Origin: an uncultured Sterolibacterium sp.
GTDB lineage: Bacteria; Pseudomonadota; Gammaproteobacteria; Burkholderiales; Rhodocyclaceae
Length of the DNA stretch: 64,000 nt
Assembly: GCA_903930535.1 (NCBI GenBank)
Contig: CAIYYX010000063.1
Span: 1-64,000 of the forward strand
Direction: 5' to 3'
Shown here: positions 17,873 to 24,278 of the stretch, one piece after another
Layout of the letters: every line of letters starts with the position of its first letter
Numbering within the stretch: the stretch's first letter is position 1
Program-made: the position numbers and the translations under genes
Notes under the pieces: generated by a model
What the model was told of the DNA's origin: nothing
Database searches by the model: none
What the model saw: only the letters and a program-made list of their open reading frames with translations

Positions 17873-17889
17873 AATCCACAATATGGACT
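17873..17889. promoter_or_regulatory. Imperfect IclR-type operator
   Basis: AATCCA-CAATA-TGGACT has one mismatch to the AGTCCA-N5-TGGACT motif with the same 5-base spacer. It lies about 150 bases upstream of the UbiD-2 -10, between that promoter and the IclR stop codon. It could be an auxiliary site for looping or activation. Confidence 0.55.
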
Positions 17890-17924
17890 CTTGAGACAGG
17901 CTTTTCCGGGGCCGGTGTCGGCGT

Positions 17925-18710
17925 TCACGGGTGAGCCGTATCCTCGATGTAAGGTTCCAGGTTGTCGATCTCAGCCCTGATCAGCGACGCGAGTTCTTTT
18001 TTCCGTTCCTTGGTCATCCTGCTCGATATCGCGCCAATGCTGATGGCCAGCACCGGCTCTCCTGAGCGGGAGCGGATCGGCAGGCCGAGCGATGTGCTGC
18101 CGGGCGTGACTTGGGCGTCGTTCAAGGCGAAGCCAAGTTCCCGGCTTCGCTTGAGCAGCTTCATCACGGCGGGCACAGTCAGGTTGTTGTATGCGCCCAG
18201 GCGCAAGGCATTGGCAGAGACGATGGCCAGTTGGGTTTCGCTGGGGAGTTTCATGAGCAGCGCCAAACCGCCGGCACCGACACCCAGAGGCCGGCGCGTT
18301 CCGACGTCGAGGGTAAAGGTTTTGATCGGGAATTTGCCTTCCACGCGATCTATGCAGACCGAGTCAGCGCCGCTTCGTATGGTCAGAAAAACGGTGTCGC
18401 CCGATATCTCGGCGAGTCTCAGCAGCGACGGATGGCAGATATCCCTCAGATTGAAGCTCGAGGCTGCCGCGAGGCCAAGTTCGAAGATCAGATGGCCGAG
18501 AAAGTAACGGCGAGTCTCGGGATCCTGCTTGACCAAACCCTCGCTGGCCAGGCACTTCAGGATGCGGTGCGCTGTCGGACGCTCGAGCTTCGCCTGCTTC
18601 GAGATATCCACCAGGCGTTGCCCGACGCTGTTGCGGCTGGCGATGAGGCGCAGAACCTGTGCGGCCCGCTCTATGCTCTGTGTGCCACCGCCGGCTTTTT
18701 CCTTTTCCAT
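17925..18710 (-). CDS. IclR-family transcriptional regulator
   Basis: A 261-residue IclR regulator: an N-terminal winged helix-turn-helix (about residues 10-75, LERPTAHRILKCLASEGLV) and a C-terminal effector-binding domain (SGADSVCIDRVEGK, RRPLGVGAGGLALL). AAGGGAA precedes the start. It lies between the two UbiD arms, in the same direction as UbiD-2 and divergent from UbiD-3. Matching palindromes at both UbiD promoters make it the likely shared controller. Its own promoter (TTGACA, 16 bp, TATAGT) overlaps a different palindrome. IclR proteins often sense aromatic acids or pathway metabolites, so the UbiD substrate or product is a reasonable effector. Confidence 0.94.
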   Translation of the reverse strand: MEKEKAGGGTQSIERAAQVLRLIASRNSVGQRLVDISKQAKLERPTAHRILKCLASEGLVKQDPETRRYFLGHLIFELGLAAASSFNLRDICHPSLLRLAEISGDTVFLTIRSGADSVCIDRVEGKFPIKTFTLDVGTRRPLGVGAGGLALLMKLPSETQLAIVSANALRLGAYNNLTVPAVMKLLKRSRELGFALNDAQVTPGSTSLGLPIRSRSGEPVLAISIGAISSRMTKERKKELASLIRAEIDNLEPYIEDTAHP

Positions 18711-18728
18711 AAAGCGTGTTCCCTTTCA

Positions 18729-18772
18729 AGTTCCACAATGTGAAACTATAAGACATACCTGTCGGTTGTCAA
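18729..18772 (-). promoter_or_regulatory. IclR gene promoter with overlapping palindrome
   Basis: On the minus strand, TTGACA (18772-18767), a 16-bp spacer and TATAGT (18750-18745) form a strong sigma-70 promoter for the IclR gene. A near-perfect palindrome AGTTCCAC-AAT-GTGAAACT (18729-18747, one mismatch) covers the start point, a classic autorepression position. Its sequence differs from the AGTCCA-N5-TGGACT sites. Confidence 0.65.
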
Positions 18773-18795
18773 CTGCAAACAGCGTTGATAGACTG

Positions 18796-18824
18796 TTTTC
18801 ACAGTCCATAAGTTGGACTATACT
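18796..18824 (+). promoter_or_regulatory. UbiD-3 promoter with operator filling the spacer
   Basis: TTTTCA (18796-18801), a 17-bp spacer and TATACT (18819-18824) form the likely promoter. The perfect inverted repeat AGTCCA-TAAGT-TGGACT (18803-18819) fills the spacer and touches the -10. A second small repeat, GACTGT-TTTC-ACAGTC (18791-18806), overlaps the -35. Binding here should block or reshape polymerase access. Confidence 0.72.
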
Positions 18825-18890
18825 TCTGCAGCGATTGCAAATTAGTCCCAGGAACAAACCGAAGAAACCGAAGATATTGGAGAATAAGAA

Positions 18891-20471
18891 ATGAACGATA
18901 TTCCGAACAAGGCGGTTGGCAAGGCAGGGGTCAAGGATGTCACGAGTCTGCGCTCGACGTTGGAATGGTTCCGCAGCAAGGGCTATCTGGTCGAAACCGA
19001 CAATGAGGTCAATCCTCACCTCGAGATCACCGGCTTGCAGAAGATTTTCGATGGCAGCCTGCCGATGCTGTTCAACAACGTCAAGGGCATGCCCTACGCT
19101 CGCGCCATCACCAACCTGTTCGGCGACATCCGCGTCGTCGAGGACATGTTCGACTGGGAGAACTCGCTGGATCGGGTAAAGAAGGTGGCGCGCGCCATCG
19201 ATCATCCGCTCAAGCCGGTGATCATTGAGCAGAAAGATGCGCCGGTTCAGGAAGAAGTCATCACCGAGAATATCGATGTCAATAAGTGGATCACGGCCAT
19301 CAGCCACACGCCGATGGATACCGAACTGACCATCGGTTCGGGCATTTCCTGCGTTGTCGGCCCGTATTTTGACGGTGGCAGCCACATCGGTTACAACCGC
19401 ATGAACTTCCGCTGGGGCGACGTCGGCACCTTCCAGATCTCTCCCGGATCCCATATGTGGCAGGTGATGACCGAGCACTACAAGGATGAGCAGCCGATTC
19501 CCCTGACCATGTGCTTCGGTGTTCCGCCGTCTTGCACTTATGTCGCCGGTTCCGGCTTCGACTATGCAATTCTGCCCAAGGGTTGCGATGAGATCGGCAT
19601 CGCCGGCGCCATCCAGGGCTCGCCGGTGCGTCTCGTCAAATGCCGGACCATCGACGCCTACACCTTGGCCGATGCCGAGTATGTGCTGGAAGGCTACCTT
19701 CATCCGCGCGACAAGCGCTACGAAACTGCAGAGTCGGAAGCGGCCGACACGCAAGGACGCTTCCATTTCCATCCTGAATGGTCAGGCTACATGGGCAAGG
19801 CCTACAAGGCGCCGACTTTCCACGTCACCGCGATCACCATGCGCAAGCGGGAAGGAAAGCCGATCATTTTCCCGCTGGGCGTGCATACCTCGGACGACGC
19901 CAACATCGACACCTCGGTGCGCGAGTCGGCGATCTACTCCCTGTGCGAGCGCCTGCAGCCGGGCATCGTGCAGAACGTTCACATCCCCTACTGCATGACC
20001 GACTGGGGCGGTTGCATCATCCAGGTGAGAAAGCGCAACAAGATCGAGGAAGGCTGGCAGCGCAACTTCCTCGGCGCGATCCTCTCCTGTTCGCAGGGCA
20101 TGCGTCTGGCGATCGCGGTGTCTGAAGACGTCGATATCTACTCGATGGACGACATCATGTGGTGCCTGACGACGCGCGTGAACCCGAAGACGGATATTCT
20201 CAACCCGATTCCCGGCGGCCGCGGTCAGACCTTCATGCCGGCAGAACGGATGACCTCGGGCGACAAGCAGTGGACGGCTTCCAACACCGAGTTCGAAGGC
20301 GGCATGGGCATCGATGCAACGGTGCCTTATGGCTACGAGAGCGACTTCCACCGCCCGGTTTATGGGGTGGATCTGGTCAAGCCGGAAAACTTCTTCAACG
20401 ACAAGGATATCGAGAAGATGCGTTCGCGCATGGCCGGTTGGGTGCTGTCACTGGCGCGGACCGGACGGTAA
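18891..20471 (+). CDS. Divergent UbiD-family decarboxylase (UbiD-3)
   Basis: A 526-residue UbiD-family protein preceded by GGAG 8 bases before the ATG. The fold motifs are present (GYNRMNFRWGD with the likely conserved Arg; ISPGSH; AEYVLEGYL; HPEWSGYMG). However, the E-x4-E pair that completes the E-R-E triad in UbiD-1 and UbiD-2 is changed: the first Glu position reads Gln (TQGRF), and the spacing to the second Glu is lengthened, with about 13 extra residues in this loop. From memory, phthaloyl-CoA decarboxylases also depart from the canonical triad, so a CoA-ester substrate is possible. No phthalate CoA-transferase gene is in the window. The cation exchanger gene follows 33 bases later. Confidence 0.92.
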   Translation: MNDIPNKAVGKAGVKDVTSLRSTLEWFRSKGYLVETDNEVNPHLEITGLQKIFDGSLPMLFNNVKGMPYARAITNLFGDIRVVEDMFDWENSLDRVKKVARAIDHPLKPVIIEQKDAPVQEEVITENIDVNKWITAISHTPMDTELTIGSGISCVVGPYFDGGSHIGYNRMNFRWGDVGTFQISPGSHMWQVMTEHYKDEQPIPLTMCFGVPPSCTYVAGSGFDYAILPKGCDEIGIAGAIQGSPVRLVKCRTIDAYTLADAEYVLEGYLHPRDKRYETAESEAADTQGRFHFHPEWSGYMGKAYKAPTFHVTAITMRKREGKPIIFPLGVHTSDDANIDTSVRESAIYSLCERLQPGIVQNVHIPYCMTDWGGCIIQVRKRNKIEEGWQRNFLGAILSCSQGMRLAIAVSEDVDIYSMDDIMWCLTTRVNPKTDILNPIPGGRGQTFMPAERMTSGDKQWTASNTEFEGGMGIDATVPYGYESDFHRPVYGVDLVKPENFFNDKDIEKMRSRMAGWVLSLARTGR

Positions 20472-20504
20472 CAGAAGAGGAATGCGCCAGATGAGTCGGA
20501 CTGG

Positions 20505-21515
20505 ATGACATCTCTCGTCATCCAGTTGCTGCTGATGCTTCTGGTCATTCTCGCGGCCTCTGAACTGTTCACCAATGCGCTAGAGCACCTCGGCGAGAAA
20601 CTGGGTATTTCAGAGGGCGTGACAGGCTCTGTTTTCGCCGCCGTGGGAACGGCACTGCCGGAAACCATGGTGCCGCTGCTGGCGATTTTTGCCGGCACCG
20701 CGAACGCCAACATCAATGAGGAAATCGGCGTGGGCGCCATACTCGGCGCGCCGCTGATGCTGGCGACACTGACGACCTGTCTCATGGCGCTGGCGATCGC
20801 CCGTCGCCGGGGAATGCGCGGCACCGTCCGGCCGGAACGCAGCGGCTTCCTGCGCGACCTCGACTTTTTCCTGTTCGCCTTCGTGCTTGCCGCCGCCGCC
20901 ATGTTTGTTCCGCAGGAGGCACGCCATGTTCGCGGCGCATTGAGCTTCGTCCTGGTGCTTACCTACTTCGTCTACATCATGCTGACCCTGCGGGCATCGG
21001 AGAATCTGGTCAAACTGGGGCACGGCACCGAGGCCAATGAACAGATGTTTCTTTGCCGAGTGGGCTTGCCTGCCAAATTGCCGACCATACTGCTTCAGCT
21101 TGGCATCGGGCTGGCGCTTCTGGTTTTTGGCGCAGAAGGATTCATTCGCGGCGTCGAAGGCGTCTCGAAGATCCTCGGCATCTCGGCCCTTCTGCTTTCC
21201 CTGCTGATCATTCCGATTGCCACCGAACTGCCGGAGAAGGTGAACAGCATTCTCTGGATTCGCCGCGGCAAGGACACCCTGGCCTTCGGTAATATCACCG
21301 GCGCCATGGTGTTTCAGGGAACCTTGCTTCCCGCCATAGGCATCATGCTCACGCCCTGGCAACCGCGCATAGAAGTGCTGACCGGGATAATGGTCACCCT
21401 CATCGCAGCCGCATGGCTCCGGGTCAATGCCCGCTCGGGAGGACTGTTCGTGTGGGTGTTGTTGGCAAACGGCGGGCTATACCTGGGTTTTCTGGCCATC
21501 ACCCTGACGCGATAG
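20505..21515 (+). CDS. CaCA-family cation exchanger (Na+/Ca2+ antiporter-like)
   Basis: A 336-residue integral membrane protein with about 10 hydrophobic segments and two alpha-repeat signatures in each half, GTALPETMVP (near residue 48) and IATELPEKVNS (near 245). These carry the acidic/polar ion-binding residues of the calcium/cation antiporter superfamily. It lies 33 bases after UbiD-3 in the same direction and may be co-transcribed. UbiD enzymes need divalent metal and a monovalent ion, so a cation-supply role is conceivable, but plain calcium or sodium homeostasis is as likely. The ribosome site is weak. Confidence 0.88.
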   Translation: MTSLVIQLLLMLLVILAASELFTNALEHLGEKLGISEGVTGSVFAAVGTALPETMVPLLAIFAGTANANINEEIGVGAILGAPLMLATLTTCLMALAIARRRGMRGTVRPERSGFLRDLDFFLFAFVLAAAAMFVPQEARHVRGALSFVLVLTYFVYIMLTLRASENLVKLGHGTEANEQMFLCRVGLPAKLPTILLQLGIGLALLVFGAEGFIRGVEGVSKILGISALLLSLLIIPIATELPEKVNSILWIRRGKDTLAFGNITGAMVFQGTLLPAIGIMLTPWQPRIEVLTGIMVTLIAAAWLRVNARSGGLFVWVLLANGGLYLGFLAITLTR

Positions 21516-21718
21516 CGCGGTCGAGTTCACCAGGGAGGCCTGCGCTCAACACCGATTACAAGCGTCAGGGCGTGGATGTCATGGGTATTCGCTACCCGTT
21601 CACCCAGTGGCTCACCATCTGGCTGGTCTTCTTCTGGCAGTTCTTCGCCAACCGCATTTGCACTTTTCGCGCAGACATGATTTTGATCTGGCGCCGTTCG
21701 CGGTCTCTACTTGGCAGG

Positions 21719-21746
21719 TTGCCTAAATTTAGCAGAATGCTACAAT
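21719..21746 (+). promoter_or_regulatory. mqsRA promoter with palindromic operator candidate
   Basis: TTGCCT (21719-21724), a 16-bp spacer and TACAAT (21741-21746) form a sigma-70 promoter. The perfect 10-bp palindrome CTAAATTTAG (21723-21732) lies in the spacer and a small repeat GGCA-GGT-TGCC (21713-21723) overlaps the -35. MqsA-type antitoxins autorepress through palindromes in such positions. The expected transcript start falls at or next to the GTG start codon. Confidence 0.6.
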
Positions 21747-21752
21747 TCTGTG

Positions 21753-22058
21753 GTGGAAAAGACAAAGCCGCATTACCCTCTGGAATTGGTCAAGCGCTTG
21801 ATCGTGGATGAGGAGCGCGACCCGTTTACCCAGAGTGCCAAGAACGGCGCGGCGGAAATGGGTTTGGATGCGGGGGAGTTGCGAGGAATAATGACAGGCC
21901 TTGTTATGCAGGATTTTTACAAAAGCATGACTACGCACGAAAGTAGCCGGGTATGGCAAGACGTGTACCGACCTGTTACCCGCATGGGTGCGGCTTACGT
22001 CAAGGTGACGATCAACCCGGCGGAGAATCTGATCGTAGTGTCTTTCAAGGGATTGTGA
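21753..22058 (+). CDS. mqsR: Type II toxin MqsR (mRNA interferase)
   Basis: A 101-residue MqsR homologue; the family cleaves mRNA at GC-rich trinucleotides and is held inactive by MqsA. The segment DFYKSMTTHESSRVWQDVYR is nearly the same as in the E. coli toxin, and the protein ends in the typical VSFK strand. There is no ATG: the GTG at 21753 gives a protein aligned with E. coli MqsR (98 residues), while a TTG at 21711 would add 14 unlikely residues and overlap the promoter. With transcription predicted to start at about 21753 the mRNA could be leaderless. The antitoxin starts 3 bases after the stop, toxin first as usual for this pair. Confidence 0.93.
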   Translation: MEKTKPHYPLELVKRLIVDEERDPFTQSAKNGAAEMGLDAGELRGIMTGLVMQDFYKSMTTHESSRVWQDVYRPVTRMGAAYVKVTINPAENLIVVSFKGL

Positions 22059-22060
22059 TT

Positions 22061-22459
22061 ATGAAAAAAATTGAATGCCCGGCCTGCGGCAGCAAGATGA
22101 CGCGGGCAATTCAGGATCTGCGTTACGTCTATAAAAGGCAGGCTCTCGTTGTGCCTGCGCTGGATGCGCTGGTCTGCGCTAGCTGCGGTGAGGCACTGTT
22201 TGCCACGCCGGCAGACGGCGCGCGTTACGATGCCGCCATCCGCGCCCATATCGCTGCTGTGAATCTCAACAGTGCGCCGGATTTGCGAGCAATTCGCAAA
22301 CGGCTGAAGCTAACCCAAGCGGAAGCAGGTCGTATATTTGGCGGCGGGGTCACAGCCTTTTCGCGCTATGAGCGTGGCGAAGTCAAGCCGCCCGTCGCAC
22401 TGGTGAAGTTATTTCAGGTACTCGACAGACACCCTGATCTGCTGGCCGAGTTGAAATAA
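22061..22459 (+). CDS. mqsA: Type II antitoxin MqsA
   Basis: A 132-residue antitoxin matching MqsA (131 residues in E. coli). The N-terminal zinc domain carries CPAC (residues 4-7) and CASC (near 40). The C-terminal XRE-type helix-turn-helix includes LKLTQAEAGRIFGGGVTAFSRYERGE. It binds MqsR through the zinc domain and represses the operon through the helix-turn-helix. The ATG at 22061 follows the toxin stop by 3 bases. A 26-base perfect palindrome terminates the unit just after the stop. Confidence 0.95.
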   Translation: MKKIECPACGSKMTRAIQDLRYVYKRQALVVPALDALVCASCGEALFATPADGARYDAAIRAHIAAVNLNSAPDLRAIRKRLKLTQAEAGRIFGGGVTAFSRYERGEVKPPVALVKLFQVLDRHPDLLAELK

Positions 22460-22485
22460 GAAGACCCGCACGCGTGCGGGTCTTC
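22460..22485. terminator. Bidirectional terminator between mqsA and the HU gene
   Basis: A perfect 26-bp palindrome (13-bp arms, GAAGACCCGCACG and its complement) directly follows the mqsA stop and lies 30 bases after the convergent HU stop. It suits both directions, the T-rich arm ends acting as short U-tracts. Confidence 0.8.
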
Positions 22486-22515
22486 AGAATGGCCGAGGTT
22501 AAACTTTGCTGAATC

Positions 22516-22815
22516 TTATTTCTTCTTTGCAGCAGCCTTCTTCCCTGCCACTGCTGCCTTGAAGCCGGCGCCTGCCGAGAACCGCGGCACAGTGGTTGCG
22601 GCGATCTTGATCTCCTTGCCGGTCTGAGGATTGCGACCGGTGCGGGCAGCACGCTTGGATGACTTGAAACTGCCGAAGCCGATCAGGGTGACGTTGTCAC
22701 CCTTGGCAACGGTTTTCGTGATTGCGCCGATGATGGCATCGAGTACCTTGCCGGCAGCGGCCTTGCTGAGGTCTGCTTCCTTGGCGGCAACTTCTATCAG
22801 TTCTGCTTTATTCAT
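22516..22815 (-). CDS. HU-family DNA-binding protein
   Basis: A 99-residue HU/IHF-type histone-like protein ([21 protein letters not shown]..., [21 protein letters not shown] with the DNA-binding arm). It bends and compacts DNA as a dimer. The C-terminus carries a short Ala/Lys tail ([13 protein letters not shown]), seen in some betaproteobacterial HU proteins. The start at 22815 has AGGGGAG upstream; an in-frame ATG at 22866 is unsupported. It is convergent with mqsRA. Confidence 0.96.
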   Translation of the reverse strand: MNKAELIEVAAKEADLSKAAAGKVLDAIIGAITKTVAKGDNVTLIGFGSFKSSKRAARTGRNPQTGKEIKIAATTVPRFSAGAGFKAAVAGKKAAAKKK

Positions 22816-23131
22816 GTGATCTCCCCTTAAGGTTAGTACTGACATATGGACGCTGATCCATGGCAAATTCTAACTCTAAAATGATGGCTTTTGATACAAG
22901 CGAAATATTTTTCTCGGCAAGGGGCTGCAACCATCTCGCTTAAAGGAGGATTATCCGCTTACATTGACAAGCATGACTAGGTAAGTAAAATACTAGTGAA
23001 ATATCTTTTGCGGCCACAAAAATCAGGCCGATGTCGCTTTATTCATGGATCCTTCCGATCCTGATATACGGCTTGGCCATCCCGGCGCAGGCTGCCATGG
23101 TTTTTCAATAAGGCAGAAAGAGGAGACACTC
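22816..23131 (+). promoter_or_regulatory. 316-base intergenic region with TAXI-TRAP promoter
   Basis: Between the divergent HU and TAXI genes. On the plus strand TTGACA (22964-22969), a 16-bp spacer and TAAAAT (22986-22991) make a strong sigma-70 promoter, flanked by two CTAG-containing repeats (ACTAG at 22976-22980 and 22992-22996) that could bind a regulator. The HU ribosome site is at the left end. An AGGAG at 23121-23125 serves the TTG start of the TAXI gene. No gene is seen in between. Confidence 0.6.
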
Positions 23132-24106
23132 TTGATTTCGTTCAAATCCTTGATAGGCGCGACGTTCATGTCGTGCGCGGCAGCAGCGGCGATGGCTCAG
23201 GTCGTCGGCGTCGCGACCAATGCCCAGGGCTCGCTGTATTACTCTGTCGGGGCTGCGGTATCGGGAGTCATGCAGCAGAAAGCCGGCCTCACCGCCCGGG
23301 TCCAGCCCATGTCGGGTTCCTCGGCTTATGCGCCCTTGGTCAACCGCGGCCAGGTCGAGTTCGGCCTGATGAATGCGCTCGATGTGGTCAATGCGTTCAC
23401 GGGAGTGGATAACTTCAAGGACAGGAAACACACCGATCTGCGCCTGGTCGGTGTCATGTTCGCCCTGCCGATCGGCATGGCCGTACCCAATGATTCCCCG
23501 GCCAAGTCCATCAAGGACTTGAAGGGTATGCGCGCACCCAGCAAGTTCACATCGCAGAGCACGATACAGTTCGTCCAGGATGCGGCGTTGGCCACAGGCG
23601 GTCTGTCCATCGCCGACATGAAGCAATTCCCCGTCTCGGACTATGTCAAGGGGATGGAGGCTCTGGGCGACGGCAAGGTGGATACCGCCATGTTCTGTGT
23701 CGGTTGCGCCACTGCGCAGGAGGTCAATGTGAACCTCTCCTCGCACGGCGGCCTGCGCTTCATCCCTCTGTCCGATTCGCCAGAGGCAACGGCGGCCATG
23801 CGCAAGGTTTTCTCCAGCGCCTATACAAAGGTGTTCGAGCCTTCTCCAGCCTATCCGGGAGTCCTGGTATCGATCCGCCTGATGGCGTATAGCGCTTTTC
23901 TCGTCACCAGCACCCATGTTCCGGACGACGTGGTGTACAAGGTCACCAAGGCGCTCTATGAGAACAAGCAGTTGCTCGAGGTCGCCTCGACGACGATGAA
24001 GAGTTTCGATCCCAGCGTGATGGCCGAGGCCAACACCGTCGCCTATCATCCCGGGGCGGAGAAGTATTTCAAGGAAGTCGGGGCATGGCCGCCCAAGAAA
24101 CGCTAG
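23132..24106 (+). CDS. TAXI-family TRAP transporter solute receptor
   Basis: A 324-residue TAXI (TRAP-associated extracytoplasmic immunogenic) receptor with a signal peptide (residues 1 to ~22, ending AAAAAMAQ) and the family motif GSLYYSVGAAVSGVM. The TTG at 23132 is chosen since AGGAG lies 6 bases upstream and it places the signal peptide at the N-terminus; the longer frame from 23045 adds 29 non-signal residues. It captures a small organic acid in the periplasm and hands it to the fused permease encoded 170 bases downstream. TRAP importers accompany anaerobic phthalate and related aromatic-acid clusters in denitrifiers, which suits this locus. Confidence 0.93.
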   Translation: MISFKSLIGATFMSCAAAAAMAQVVGVATNAQGSLYYSVGAAVSGVMQQKAGLTARVQPMSGSSAYAPLVNRGQVEFGLMNALDVVNAFTGVDNFKDRKHTDLRLVGVMFALPIGMAVPNDSPAKSIKDLKGMRAPSKFTSQSTIQFVQDAALATGGLSIADMKQFPVSDYVKGMEALGDGKVDTAMFCVGCATAQEVNVNLSSHGGLRFIPLSDSPEATAAMRKVFSSAYTKVFEPSPAYPGVLVSIRLMAYSAFLVTSTHVPDDVVYKVTKALYENKQLLEVASTTMKSFDPSVMAEANTVAYHPGAEKYFKEVGAWPPKKR

Positions 24107-24160
24107 TGCCCGTGAGGTGCTAGTGCCCGCTACCTCTTCGGGTCGTGCCGCCCTGTCGTC

Positions 24161-24180
24161 GGAGACACCCGGACGGGTGC
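24161..24180 (+). repeat. Core of the composite palindromic element (solo hairpin)
   Basis: GGAGACACCCGGACGGGTGC is identical over 20 bases to the hairpin cores of the elements at 13322-13368 and 63797-63843, but the outer GTCGG arms are only vaguely kept. It lies in the 172-base gap between the TAXI receptor and its permease and could tune their ratio. An 11-base direct repeat, GCTAGTGCCCG, sits just upstream across the receptor stop. Confidence 0.6.
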
Positions 24181-24278
24181 GGGCAGTTGTCGAAGACAAC
24201 CCAGGGTACTTGTACTCATGCGGCGTTAGAAGCCAATCAGGCGAACGCAGAACATAAACCAACTTTGGAACTTACACA

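Noticed and set aside
18791-18806. GACTGT-TTTC-ACAGTC as a separate operator
   Set aside because: It is a real inverted repeat but overlaps the AGTCCA-N5-TGGACT site and -35 and has no second copy; kept only as a note in the promoter entry.
21516-21710. Small possible membrane peptide (contains YPFTQWLTIW and VFFWQFF)
   Set aside because: The frame has a hydrophobic run, but there is no ribosome site or conserved family known to me, and it runs out of frame into the mqsR promoter. It could be the end of a lost gene but cannot be supported.
22460-22485. Attachment site or replication-terminus-type palindrome
   Set aside because: Position 1 base after a stop codon and between convergent genes is fully explained by a bidirectional terminator.
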